Source: Bacteroides sp.
GTDB taxonomy: Bacteria; Bacteroidota; Bacteroidia; Bacteroidales; Bacteroidaceae
NCBI RefSeq assembly: GCF_029057325.1
Contig: NZ_JAICZW010000096.1
Coordinates: 18,085 to 82,084 of the forward strand
Direction of reading: 5' to 3'
DNA: 64,000 bases
A program made the position numbers and the translations under genes. Of the stretch, positions 8,901 through 17,030 are shown piece by piece; position 1 is the stretch's first letter, and each line of letters begins with the position of its first letter. The notes under the pieces were generated by a model. It worked only from the letters and a program-made list of their open reading frames with translations. It was not told the DNA's origin and did no database searches.

Positions 8901-9968
8901 TAGATTCCCTTCCTTGTCGGTCAGGATGTCGCCGATGTAGGAATAGTAGGGTGTACGGGTGTTGCTTTTGTCATAGTCATAGCGCATGAAAGTCTCGCTT
9001 CTGGGGGTGAAGTAATTCACTCCGCCAAAATAGCTTCCCACCCATATCGTCCCCTGCCTGTCTTTATACAGGGAGAAGATGGAGGGATGGGTGAGCCCGC
9101 CGGCATGCTGCGGAATCCGAATCAACGAATACTCTTGTGTCCGTGTATTGTATTTCTGTAGTCCGTCGAAGGTGCCGAACCAGATGTTGTGTTCATTGTC
9201 TTCCACAAACATACGTATTTGCCGACTGCTGATGCCTGCCGGTGTTCCGGGGCTGTAGGGCACTTTGTATGCCTCCTCTCCTTCCTTCATCCGGTAGAGT
9301 CCGTCCATCCGGGTGCCTATCCAGAATTCTTTTTCCGAACTTTCGAACAGCTGATAGACGTCGATGCCTTTCAGCAGTTGCTTCTGATAGAGGGTGGTGC
9401 GGTCGATAAGATATACTCCGTTTTGCGTGCCGATGCCTATCTTGTCGGGTTGCAGCATCATGCAGCATACGGCCTCATTTTCTTTGATATGGGTCTTGGT
9501 TACAAGCGACTCTTTGGCGTCGGCGGTGTGGCGGCGGAAGATGGAGTCGTGGCGCATATACCAGATGTCACCGTCCGACTCGGCCAGCACGGAGATCCGG
9601 TTATGGGAAGAGAGTCGGATGAATTTCTCGGCGCGTATGTCGTATTCAATCAAATCGTTGTCGATTAGGAAGAAGACGTTTCCCAAGCTGTCGCCCGCAA
9701 TGGCGGAGACTTCATTTCCCAGCCATACGGAAGATTCAGGATTGACACCGGGCACCCATCCCTTGAACGATGTCACCTGTTTTCCGTCATACATATTGAT
9801 TCCCTCGCGGGTGCCGAACCACATCCGTCCTAACCGGTCTTGGTAGATGGCCATGACGGAAGGCTGTGTCAGTCCGTCGGGCAAGCCAATCTGTCTGAAA
9901 TACTCGGCCGATGCGGAAATGCAGGACAACAGCCATGTACACAATAGGAAAATATACCTATAATTCAT
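5907..9968 (-). CDS. Hybrid two-component system regulator (HTCS)
   Basis: 1353 aa single-chain sensor and transcription factor. A signal peptide is followed by a two-domain beta-propeller sensor (Reg_prop repeats with GxxxWFGT-like motifs, about residues 25-690) and a Y_Y_Y domain. One membrane segment follows near 775-795. The histidine kinase has NVSHEFRTPL with the phospho-accepting His near residue 830 and an HATPase domain with DTGIGI. The receiver domain has DLIVSDVMMPEM with Asp near 1147, and a C-terminal AraC-type HTH ends the protein. HTCS proteins bind glycan fragments in the periplasm and activate polysaccharide-utilisation genes. It faces the lyase operon tail to tail, which is its probable target. 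Confidence 0.95.
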   Translation of the reverse strand: MNYRYIFLLCTWLLSCISASAEYFRQIGLPDGLTQPSVMAIYQDRLGRMWFGTREGINMYDGKQVTSFKGWVPGVNPESSVWLGNEVSAIAGDSLGNVFFLIDNDLIEYDIRAEKFIRLSSHNRISVLAESDGDIWYMRHDSIFRRHTADAKESLVTKTHIKENEAVCCMMLQPDKIGIGTQNGVYLIDRTTLYQKQLLKGIDVYQLFESSEKEFWIGTRMDGLYRMKEGEEAYKVPYSPGTPAGISSRQIRMFVEDNEHNIWFGTFDGLQKYNTRTQEYSLIRIPQHAGGLTHPSIFSLYKDRQGTIWVGSYFGGVNYFTPRSETFMRYDYDKSNTRTPYYSYIGDILTDKEGNLWLSTDGGGITCIDKDWNVVRQLTADGKANSLPHNNIKSIAYDPKNHCLYVGTHLGGLSRYDIRTGQFHNYLNEQKGENAPNEIVFYVKMWNGQLYLSARNGVFRLDVNTQHFQKLDAPDRYYEYFDIDPDGNLYLAQNTSFLIISLSAPKEMQEIPLPLENNKARITRIRSTDTGAYVSTLGGGMFFYERATRKITHYTAGDGQLPSDFCYNLCISHDNSVLVTSDRGVTCFYPNENRFTSLNLRDDFASSYIISGCGLFISDEGKIFIGDTQGVTVLSENDFNKVNSLHPTPDLYFSQLWVNNQPVAPQDKTGILKVSLPYTRQLTLNHRQNNLIIGFSLPDYELLLSKKQYRYKLEGLDQNWITTRHPEAHYTNLAPGTYTFKVAAAIDNGQSARTKNREISLRLVITSPWYDTWWAWMLYLLLTSGCLYYFVSSRLAKRTLALSLEKERFEKQQIEKMNQEKLVFFTNVSHEFRTPLTLIISHIDILLQRYSLTPSIYNQILKIKKNAGKMHNLVSELLEFRKLEQNHETLQLSRQDIAAFLKEIYLSFADYARQRNINYEFRLPDVPFECWFNAQLMEKVFFNLLSNAFKYTPDGGSVSLSGEFTHGQMVLSITDTGIGISEQETDKIFNRFYQSDDPAKKSSLFSGTGIGLALTKTIVEKHHGRIKVQSTLGKGTTFTVELPRLKEEFENDRNIRLITRRPEETIVQGSLPDPLPLDADAQQPEEKADMEAVTDKSRTLLLVEDNEELLQVLVELFSPFYRVACARNGKEGLKQVYQCKPDLIVSDVMMPEMTGTEMCLQIKNNLDFCHIPVILLTALNSPEQNIEGFNRGADDYITKPFHARLLLTRVNNLIRNRLLIQHQFDKQPLSEIDLTSINPLDKDLLKRVSQVIEQHIDDLEFDIPVLCREVGIGRSLLYMKFKALTGMTPNNYILNYRLKHAATLLRRYANIPIAEVSDRCGFSSPMYFSRCFKNQYGCPPQNYKKEKKGEEQA

Positions 9969-10080
9969 AATGCTTTCCTTTCAATGATTCATCCTATCCA
10001 TACTGCATCCGCCTCATTCTCATGTAATAACTGAGATTCTTTGTTTTCAAGGATACTAGTTTAAGATTTATTTAATGTCT

Positions 10081-10120
10081 GCAAATTTAGACATAAATCT
10101 CGATTTATACCTAAATTTGC
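10081..10120. promoter_or_regulatory. 40-bp palindrome with mirrored promoter -7 elements
   Basis: GCAAATTTAG (10081-10090) and CTAAATTTGC (10111-10120) are exact inverse copies. Inside them ATAAATC (10093-10099) mirrors GATTTAT (10102-10108). Each outer arm contains TAAATTTG, a match to the Bacteroides -7 box TAnnTTTG, one per strand. The site lies between the divergent HTCS and EamA genes, 18 bases before the exporter start. It could combine two divergent promoters with an operator. Confidence 0.6.
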
Positions 10121-10138
10121 GCAACATATTAAATAGGT

Positions 10139-11017
10139 ATGGGCGCAATGAAAAAATCTACTTGTCATATTATCGCCGTTCTCACGGTAGGCGTTTGGGG
10201 GCTGACTTTCATTTCCACCAAAGTGCTGATAGGTCGCGGCCTTTCTCCGCAGGAGATATTCCTGCTCCGTTTTCTGATAGCCTATCTGGGCATCTGGTTC
10301 TTCTCTCCCCGCAAGTTGTGGGCGGATAGTTGGAGGGACGAGTGCTGGTTGCTGGCGGGCGGCATCATGGGCGGCTCGTTCTATTTTCTGACGGAGAACA
10401 TGGCTTTGGGCATCACGCTGGCCACCAATGTGTCGTTCATCGTCTGCACCACTCCGCTGCTTACCACGATTCTTTCTTTGCTGATTTATAAGAAGGAGCG
10501 GGCCACGCGCGGCCTGATAGGCGGTTCGTTGCTGGCGCTGGTGGGGGTGGCGCTGGTGGTTTATAACGGCAGCTTCGTGCTGAAGATTTCTCCTGCGGGC
10601 GATTTCCTTTCTCTGCTTGCCGCCCTGTCGTGGGCGTTCTACAGCCTGATAATGAAAAAGATGTCGGGCAGGTATGGCACAGTCTTCATCACCCGCAAGA
10701 TATTCTTTTATGGGGTGCTGACCATTCTTCCTGTGTTTCTGTTCCGTCCCTGGCAGTTCGATGTCTTCGGGCTGTTGCAGCCGGCGGTTTTGATGAATCT
10801 GCTCTTTTTGGGTGTGTTGGCGTCTCTTGTCTGCTTTGCGGTGTGGAACGTGGTTCTGAAGCGGCTGGGCACGGTGCAGGCTTCCAATTATATCTATCTG
10901 AATCCTCTTTTCACCTTGATAGGCTCTGCCTTATTGCTGGACGAGCGTCTGACGGCAGTGGCGTTTGCAGGAACTTTGTGCATATTGGGCGGGGTTTGTT
11001 GGGCGGGGAGGAGGTGA
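10139..11017 (+). CDS. EamA/DMT family transporter
   Basis: 292 aa, about ten hydrophobic segments arranged as two EamA repeats (first about residues 10-140, second about 150-290). Typical features are GLTFISTKVLI near the N-terminus, and in the second repeat SWAFYSLIMKK and ASNYIYLNPLFTLIGSALLLDE. Drug/metabolite transporters export small metabolites across the inner membrane, and the substrate is unknown here. An alternative start is the ATG at 10148. The gene is divergent from the HTCS gene and shares a palindromic upstream region with it. Confidence 0.85.
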   Translation: MGAMKKSTCHIIAVLTVGVWGLTFISTKVLIGRGLSPQEIFLLRFLIAYLGIWFFSPRKLWADSWRDECWLLAGGIMGGSFYFLTENMALGITLATNVSFIVCTTPLLTTILSLLIYKKERATRGLIGGSLLALVGVALVVYNGSFVLKISPAGDFLSLLAALSWAFYSLIMKKMSGRYGTVFITRKIFFYGVLTILPVFLFRPWQFDVFGLLQPAVLMNLLFLGVLASLVCFAVWNVVLKRLGTVQASNYIYLNPLFTLIGSALLLDERLTAVAFAGTLCILGGVCWAGRR

Positions 11018-11032
11018 AAGGTATGGTTTCAG

Positions 11033-11077
11033 GCATGCGGAATTACACGGAATCAAATTCAGTGTCATTCCGCATGC
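11033..11077. terminator. Bidirectional hairpin terminator between convergent genes
   Basis: GCATGCGGAATTACAC at 11033-11048 pairs with GTGTCATTCCGCATGC at 11062-11077, with one mismatch in 16. It lies between the convergent EamA gene and the last fimbrial gene. The stem uses the GGAATTACACGG word also seen in hairpins at 48892 and 52960. Confidence 0.65.
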
Positions 11078-11091
11078 GGTAGCGATTATCC

Positions 11092-13518
11092 TTATCTAAA
11101 TACATAGCCTGCACGGATGCGTAAGGGGGTTGTGCGCGGTGCCTTACCACTTTTCATCGGGTCATTTGCGTTGTAGTCGGGAGTTTCTGCACCACTTTCT
11201 ACATAACGACCATCAGCCTTTATGGCGGTTGCGCGAGCATGGCTGGTATATTCTGATTTAACGGAACCAATACTTGCCGATGAGGCAGACCAATATAAGT
11301 TCTGTTGGAATTCGGGGAAAGTGGTATAGTAGGTTTCTAAAGCTATTTCCAAATCGGATATGCCCGGCAGGAACCAATATCCTTGTCCATTGGTTGGTGC
11401 AGGCACATTACCATCCTCCAGGCGTTTGTTCTTGCCGTAGCAGTAGTGGAAAGCTGTGGGAGGAATCTCATCGTTATAGATTTTGACATCTGTAATCGGG
11501 CGGCGGCCGGTTCGGGAAAGCAGCATGAATTCTGTCATCCATAAACCCTGTTTGGCTCCATATACTTCGTATGAATCAAATCTATTGAAAATACTGATTC
11601 CGATGCTTCCCAAATAGCTTTTGAAAGCAGCATTAGTGCGATAGCTGTCATTTCCATCTGTACGCTTTGACCATGGCAATCCGGAATAGAGTTCTGCCGG
11701 CATACTATGCAGGTCCAACGGGTCTTTGTGATCCATGTATTCCTCGTAGTATTCAAGCCAATAATCTATATTCAAACTATTTCTTACTCCGGTTACGTGT
11801 AGCAATGCCTTTTGGTCTATCTCGATGGTGCGGTCCCGATTTTCTCCCTCCTCGTTCTCGTAGTGTACCCGGACGACGGCCGTGCGGTCGCCATAAGTGC
11901 CCGGAGCCGGATTGTTGCTTGCAGGCACATTCTCGTCGATGTAGAAGTAGATGCGGGTGCGTGTACCGTCTTCGGGATGTTGGTTGTCATAATTATTGTG
12001 AATGACATACTTTGTATTATCCTTGAGTGTATTGGTCACCAAATCGTTGGTGAAGTATTCTCTTGCACCGGTACCTGCCTTATAATCGTTGGCTTTCATG
12101 GTGGCTGCCGATACCTTCTCCATACGTATCCAATCGGGAATCCGGCCATCGTTGCCGGGAAGCAGTTCTATGGTGACTGTGCTGGGGCAAATGGCAGTAT
12201 TATTTTCCATACGCAAGAAGTAGATGTCCATGGGGAGGGCAGTGGCGTGGGCATCGACTTTGCGCTCGTTCACAATCGAGATGTAAACGGGGTTTTCGGT
12301 TATCACGTTGACGCGGCCGTCGAAGGTATATTTGCTTTCGTCGCTGTTGCGCACGTAGTCCAATCCACAGATGGTGATGTTGTTCTTGTAGCAATGGTTG
12401 CGGCGCACGTCGAATTTATCGACAACATCGCTGCCGAGATAGACGGTGAACGACGCATCGTATTCCAGTCCTTGATGGGTTACGTAGTGCCCTTTCATGA
12501 TGAATGCACTTGCATCGTCGGGGGCGATAGTGGGTTTCCAACGCTGGGTGACGGTTTCGTCATTCACATCTACTCCCGCCGGATACTTCGGCTCTGCCTT
12601 CTTTTCTTTGATGTTCTCGTAGGTGTAGTAGGTAAAGACTTCTGTCTGCTGTCCGTCAACCAGTGTCATGGGATTGTCGAGTTTTACCCACATTTCCGGT
12701 TCTATGTCTGCTGCGGGTACGGTGGTGGTTGTGGTGGGGGCGGTGAAGGGCACACAGCGCGGCATGTTTTTAATACCATATTGCTCTACTTGCAAGGTAG
12801 GCAGCCGGTGGTCGTGGCTGGTCTGGTTGGCGTCGAGATTCACTTTGATATCTACACGTGCCATGAGGGCCTTCATCTGCAACACGATGGTACCGTTATC
12901 GGCAAGCACCTTCTCGCCGGCAGGTGCTTGGTAGTGTGCCACCATGGGCATGCCGCCGGCGGGCAACTTCGTGACATCGGCGCGTTTGGCCGGCCGATAA
13001 TACCAGTTGAGAAGGTCATCAAGATTCTTTATTTCGATTTCTGCCGTAGGGTCTGTGGCATCGCCGTGGCAGATGGTGCCACTGGAAGAATAGGTCTCAA
13101 CCCGGAATGTTTCATTCGTATGGTCGGCGTCTTGCACATTGCTTATCGGATTTGCCACCGCATAAATCTGAATGTCGGTCAAATCCTGCTGCTCCAGGAA
13201 GGCATTTTTAGGGATGGTTACCGCGGCAAGTCCGTTTTCGCCGATATTTGCCACATGATAAGGCTTGAAGTTATCCGACGTAGGAGTAAGGAAATTACCC
13301 TCTTTATCGAAGAAGAAGAGGTGCAGACGGTTGATTTTCTTTTCTTCGGCGGTTTTGGATTCCACGGCACGGCTCATGATGACTTGCGGCAACATATCCA
13401 CGCACTGCGCAGACAAGGTGACGCCTTCGGTGGGTTGGGGGATGAATGAGTCGGACTCCTCCTTTGCGCAGGATGCAAGCAGCAACGACAGCGCGGCAAA
13501 CAGTATATATCTTTTCAT
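11092..13518 (-). CDS. Large fimbrial lipoprotein, probable tip/adhesin (DUF4906-like)
   Basis: 808 aa with lipobox LLLASCAKEE (Cys 17). The N-terminal half resembles fimbrillin/Mfa-type domains, and the middle resembles DUF4906-containing proteins. The C-terminal 150 residues (GYWFLPGISDLE and LYWSASSAS) resemble the lectin-like or DUF1566-like domains found at fimbrial tips. It is the last and largest gene of the operon, 13 bases after the preceding fimbrillin, a usual place for a tip protein. Proteins of this kind are lipidated, exported, processed by a gingipain-like or other protease and polymerised into type V pili. The tip role is inferred from size and position. Confidence 0.7.
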   Translation of the reverse strand: MKRYILFAALSLLLASCAKEESDSFIPQPTEGVTLSAQCVDMLPQVIMSRAVESKTAEEKKINRLHLFFFDKEGNFLTPTSDNFKPYHVANIGENGLAAVTIPKNAFLEQQDLTDIQIYAVANPISNVQDADHTNETFRVETYSSSGTICHGDATDPTAEIEIKNLDDLLNWYYRPAKRADVTKLPAGGMPMVAHYQAPAGEKVLADNGTIVLQMKALMARVDIKVNLDANQTSHDHRLPTLQVEQYGIKNMPRCVPFTAPTTTTTVPAADIEPEMWVKLDNPMTLVDGQQTEVFTYYTYENIKEKKAEPKYPAGVDVNDETVTQRWKPTIAPDDASAFIMKGHYVTHQGLEYDASFTVYLGSDVVDKFDVRRNHCYKNNITICGLDYVRNSDESKYTFDGRVNVITENPVYISIVNERKVDAHATALPMDIYFLRMENNTAICPSTVTIELLPGNDGRIPDWIRMEKVSAATMKANDYKAGTGAREYFTNDLVTNTLKDNTKYVIHNNYDNQHPEDGTRTRIYFYIDENVPASNNPAPGTYGDRTAVVRVHYENEEGENRDRTIEIDQKALLHVTGVRNSLNIDYWLEYYEEYMDHKDPLDLHSMPAELYSGLPWSKRTDGNDSYRTNAAFKSYLGSIGISIFNRFDSYEVYGAKQGLWMTEFMLLSRTGRRPITDVKIYNDEIPPTAFHYCYGKNKRLEDGNVPAPTNGQGYWFLPGISDLEIALETYYTTFPEFQQNLYWSASSASIGSVKSEYTSHARATAIKADGRYVESGAETPDYNANDPMKSGKAPRTTPLRIRAGYVFR

Positions 13519-13531
13519 AAGTCAGGTAAAA

Positions 13532-14713
13532 TCAGTTGATAATTATTTTATTGTCAGAACCCTCTTCCCAGTATTCCACCTCGTCTGCGGTAAACATCAG
13601 GAGCAGTTGGTTGCCTATGAAGTTGATGTTCAACCGATAGTTGAGCCCGGGTTGCGGGATGCGTCCCAGATTGAAGTTTTCTATTCTTACTTTTTTGGAG
13701 TCTCCGTTTACGTTTTCATATTCCACGGTGATGTTCTTGTCTGTGCCGAGGTAGTTTCCTTCGGCAGCAGAAAGGTTGGGTAGCAGCAGCACTATGGTGC
13801 CGTCGGGCTTTTCGGTCGTGGCACCGGCTTTCAACGACGACTTGCCGGGTATCGTTACACCAACATCACCGTTTCTTATAAACTCGAAGGCGCCCCAGTA
13901 TTTTGCATCGCCGACGGTCAGTGTGGGGTCGGGGGTGCTGAAGTCCACGGTTTCCGTTTTGTAGAAACCGCCGTCGAGGGTTACGCGCTTGACGGTGACA
14001 GCGGTTTCGTTGTAGTTGTTTAGTTGCACGCTGAATCCGCTCATGATGTGGTGGAACCGCAAATCGACTGCTCCCGATGCCCTTACATGGTCTTTCACTT
14101 GGGCATACATGGCGTCGGTGGTCAGTTCGGGTTCGCGCTCAATGCGGTTGTCCGATGTTCCATCCCCTTTACCGTCCGCACTGCCGTAAACCACGGTGTA
14201 GGTGAGAGTCGGTGCGCCTATTCCGTTGTTGTTGGGTGTACTGATTGCATATCTTCCCTCAAAAGGATGATAGGCAATGAAGGTGTATTTGAAGCCTGCC
14301 GCGCTGATTCCCGGGAATGACTGGTCGGTGTACCATCTGCCGAGTTTCGTGTTGTCTTCATAATAACAGCCGTATTCATCTACTCGCAACGGTGCCTGAT
14401 CGAGCACATCGGGTCTGGAGAGCTCTTTTTTATCTTCCCAGTTCGAGGAACCCGAATTGGGAGCATCTAAGGAAGTGTCTCCGATATTGCGAGCTACACA
14501 ATAGCCCATCACTCCGAATTTACTGTCTAAGGGGAGTCTGGAGTTGATGAGTGTGGTGCGTGAAGCAGGTTTCCCGTCATTGGGGATTACCACTTCCGGT
14601 ATGGCGAAAGAGATAAGGTCGCCTTCGGCAGGCATATCGGGAATGTCTTGTGTGCAGGCTGTCAGTGCCAGAAGCAGGAGTGCCGCTGCGTTGTTCTTTT
14701 CAATCCATTTCAT
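13532..14713 (-). CDS. Fimbrillin family protein
   Basis: 393 aa lipoprotein with lipobox LLALTACTQD (Cys near 20). The sequence continues with the SFAIPEV...SRTT pattern of Mfa-like fimbrillins, then a beta-rich body with FKYTFIAYHPFEG and LRFHHIMSGFSVQLNN, typical of the N-terminal and C-terminal fimbrillin domains. It lies 15 bases after one fimbrillin and 13 bases before the large tip-like gene. It is probably an accessory or minor pilus subunit. Confidence 0.8.
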   Translation of the reverse strand: MKWIEKNNAAALLLLALTACTQDIPDMPAEGDLISFAIPEVVIPNDGKPASRTTLINSRLPLDSKFGVMGYCVARNIGDTSLDAPNSGSSNWEDKKELSRPDVLDQAPLRVDEYGCYYEDNTKLGRWYTDQSFPGISAAGFKYTFIAYHPFEGRYAISTPNNNGIGAPTLTYTVVYGSADGKGDGTSDNRIEREPELTTDAMYAQVKDHVRASGAVDLRFHHIMSGFSVQLNNYNETAVTVKRVTLDGGFYKTETVDFSTPDPTLTVGDAKYWGAFEFIRNGDVGVTIPGKSSLKAGATTEKPDGTIVLLLPNLSAAEGNYLGTDKNITVEYENVNGDSKKVRIENFNLGRIPQPGLNYRLNINFIGNQLLLMFTADEVEYWEEGSDNKIIIN

Positions 14714-14728
14714 ATAACAATGCGGTTA

Positions 14729-15748
14729 TTATTGGGTAACATCTATGTTTAGGTCGTTGTCGTGGATGGGCATTTCGTTCCAGTCGTCCACTTGCGGCGT
14801 GTCGAAGAAAATCTCCGAATTGATGGAGAATCTGTAGGAATAGCTCTTGCCTGATTCCCAAGTGCCTTGCAACGAGGAGGTGGCGGTGAGGGTGCCCAGA
14901 GAGCCTTCGGTGTATTCGTAGGTTATCGTCACCTTGAGGTTGGTGAAGCTTTGGGGTATGAGCAACAGCGCCCCTTCGTCGCCAAACATGTTTGTCGGCT
15001 CATTGCCGAGCAATATGCCGTCCGTTCCGATAGCTGCCTTATAGATGGCGGTGGGCTCGCCCGTTGTCCACTTACTGCCGTTCCATTGGCCTGTGGCGGC
15101 GATGCCAATTACTTCAAACGACTTGATTTTGAGTTTACGCACACTGCCATCGGGTTTTCCGTCGGCGCCAAGATAGCGGTCGCTGGTGTAGCCAAGGAAT
15201 TTCACGCGTGCCAACAAGTGCCGAAAGCTCAGGGCGACGGATGCCGGGCTGTCTGCCTGTGTGGAGACGCGGATGCCGGTATTGGAGGCATAGAGCAGGT
15301 CGGTCATTTCTGTTCCGTCGGCAGGTTGTGAGGCGTTGAAGTTGTCTATAGTCAATGTGCCCGAAGCGGTTTGGCTGTAGCTCACCGTGCCGGATGCAGG
15401 GTCTTTGGGATAGAGCGCATGAAAGTGGTAGGTGTTTCCGGGCATCCAGTAGCGCTCATCGGTGGTGTAGTCCCATTTGTCCGTTTCCTCCTTGTATAGG
15501 ATGGGTTCTTTGTCGAACAAGCGGGTTCCTTGTCCTCCCGCTTCCGGTATGAAGTGTCCCCATACCGCATACTCTCCCGCTGCTTTCAGGTCATCCAGGT
15601 CGTTTATGGAGCGTGTAAGCGATGGCAGGGAAAAACGGATGGCATTTCCATCCTTCTCCCAACTGCTCTCCATCCCGTCGGTGCATCCTGCCAGCAGGAA
15701 GAACAACATGCATACCGGTAGTGCCGGGACTCTTTTTTTTATTGGCAT
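14729..15748 (-). CDS. Fimbrillin family protein
   Basis: 339 aa with lipobox FFLLAGCTDG (Cys near 22). SFRHLLARVKFLGY near residue 160 is the conserved fimbrillin core (fimbrillins generally have an H-A/L-L-x-K/R-V-x-F motif). RYWMPGNTYHFHALYP precedes it. It is probably an accessory or minor subunit. It follows the major-type fimbrillin after a 157-base gap that contains a hairpin, and is then tightly packed with the next two genes. Confidence 0.85.
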   Translation of the reverse strand: MPIKKRVPALPVCMLFFLLAGCTDGMESSWEKDGNAIRFSLPSLTRSINDLDDLKAAGEYAVWGHFIPEAGGQGTRLFDKEPILYKEETDKWDYTTDERYWMPGNTYHFHALYPKDPASGTVSYSQTASGTLTIDNFNASQPADGTEMTDLLYASNTGIRVSTQADSPASVALSFRHLLARVKFLGYTSDRYLGADGKPDGSVRKLKIKSFEVIGIAATGQWNGSKWTTGEPTAIYKAAIGTDGILLGNEPTNMFGDEGALLLIPQSFTNLKVTITYEYTEGSLGTLTATSSLQGTWESGKSYSYRFSINSEIFFDTPQVDDWNEMPIHDNDLNIDVTQ

Positions 15749-15841
15749 ATCTTTGTTATTTAGTTATTTTCTGTTCTTATGCGCCGTTGTACATAGTTAC
15801 AGCGGCAGCGTGTGTCGGTTTCCTCTTTTTGCCGACGTAGT

Positions 15842-15873
15842 GGCCTGACGGGGACATTCAACCCCGAAAGGCC
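15842..15873 (-). other. Intercistronic hairpin after the low-GC fimbrillin
   Basis: GGCCT at 15842-15846 with GGGG at 15850-15853 pairs with CCCC at 15862-15865 and AGGCC at 15869-15873. No T-run follows in the direction of transcription. A stabilising or partial-attenuating role is more likely than full termination. It fills the only large gap within the fimbrial operon. Confidence 0.45.
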
Positions 15874-15905
15874 TAAGTTTCTATTTACTCTTGTACAAAT
15901 AGGAA

Positions 15906-16961
15906 TTAGTTATTAGCATCAACCTCTACTTCAGTATCAGTAGAGTTCCCCCACTCAGCTACTGTAATATTTCCAAAGTAAATAGTATGTAAACCAAATG
16001 TGTCGCCATCAATATTCAAAGTATAGTTATAAGCTTTTCCCGGTGCCCATGAAGTTGTTGTAGGTATGGAGACGGTTAATTTCTTGGAATGCGGTGTATC
16101 ATCATCATCAATAATAGGACCTCCACCAACATTATTCGTTACAGATACAATGAATTCTAATGTTATAGCATCAGTTTCGATAGTTTGCGGAAGCAAGAAA
16201 TTTTCAAACACATACGTTTTACCATTCTCTGTTAAAGGTTCTGTTGTACCGGCATCAGTATATGTCCCAGTTTTTTCTTCGTCCAGTTTCCATGCATCCG
16301 AATCAATAGTGGTGACAGATGACAAATCTCCAGGAGTAGTTAATGTTCCTGTATTCTTTGCACCCTTCAGCGAAACGTCAGATATAGTCATGTTTAACGC
16401 ATTTCGCCAACCGTCTACGATTGTAAAACGAACTTTGGACAAAGCATGTTTGAAGTTCAAATTGACTGCCCTTTTTTCGTCATTTTCTTCTTCTCTTTCT
16501 TGGGCAATATAAGTATAACCATCTTGACTTGTTGCGGCAACCAATAAGTCTTTTTCCCCATCTGCCACAAAATGAATCTCCATCGAATTCTTGTCATAAT
16601 TGAACGTAGGCGTTTTCGTCAAAGCGGGGGCATAAGCAGCAAATTTATAAAGAGCTCCTTCCAACCAATAGTTAACAGGCTCATATTGCCATGAATTGCC
16701 ATTCTTTTTGATTTGAGAAGAACCCGTAGTTTCTCCATCAAAAACGACTACTTCGTCTCCACCACTCATTTTGTAAGAGCCGAATGCATAAAATTCCTTC
16801 AGATTGTCTTGTGTCAATCCTTCTTGTTCTGCACGCGTGGTATTGCCTACATAGCTGTCGAAGCCGATAGCCTTACTCTGTGATATTTCTATCACTTCAC
16901 TTTCCGTACAACTGCTCATTGCTACAACGGCGGCTGCCAAATAAAATAAATGTTTCTTCAT
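15906..16961 (-). CDS. Fimbrillin family protein, probable major pilus subunit
   Basis: 351 aa with lipobox AVVAMSSCTESE (Cys 18). The mature N-terminus AIGFDSYVGNTTRA is typical of fimbrillins, with an arginine suited to proteolytic maturation. The core motif is FKHALSKVRFTIV near residue 170. The protein is acidic and polar, and its DNA is visibly more AT-rich than the genes on both sides, which suggests a variable surface allele exchanged between strains. Position directly after the DUF5119 anchor gene and before a hairpin gap suggests the abundant structural subunit. This is inference from order and composition. Confidence 0.85.
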   Translation of the reverse strand: MKKHLFYLAAAVVAMSSCTESEVIEISQSKAIGFDSYVGNTTRAEQEGLTQDNLKEFYAFGSYKMSGGDEVVVFDGETTGSSQIKKNGNSWQYEPVNYWLEGALYKFAAYAPALTKTPTFNYDKNSMEIHFVADGEKDLLVAATSQDGYTYIAQEREEENDEKRAVNLNFKHALSKVRFTIVDGWRNALNMTISDVSLKGAKNTGTLTTPGDLSSVTTIDSDAWKLDEEKTGTYTDAGTTEPLTENGKTYVFENFLLPQTIETDAITLEFIVSVTNNVGGGPIIDDDDTPHSKKLTVSIPTTTSWAPGKAYNYTLNIDGDTFGLHTIYFGNITVAEWGNSTDTEVEVDANN

Positions 16962-17030
16962 CTCAAATGAATTTTAATAAATAGTATAATGATGTTTATC
17001 TCGTTAAACCGAAAAGTCGGCTTTATCTGA

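Noticed and set aside
11812-13449. 545-codon frame antisense to the large fimbrial gene
   Set aside because: Low complexity, valine/isoleucine-rich translation with no domain; the minus-strand frame has a lipobox and operon context.
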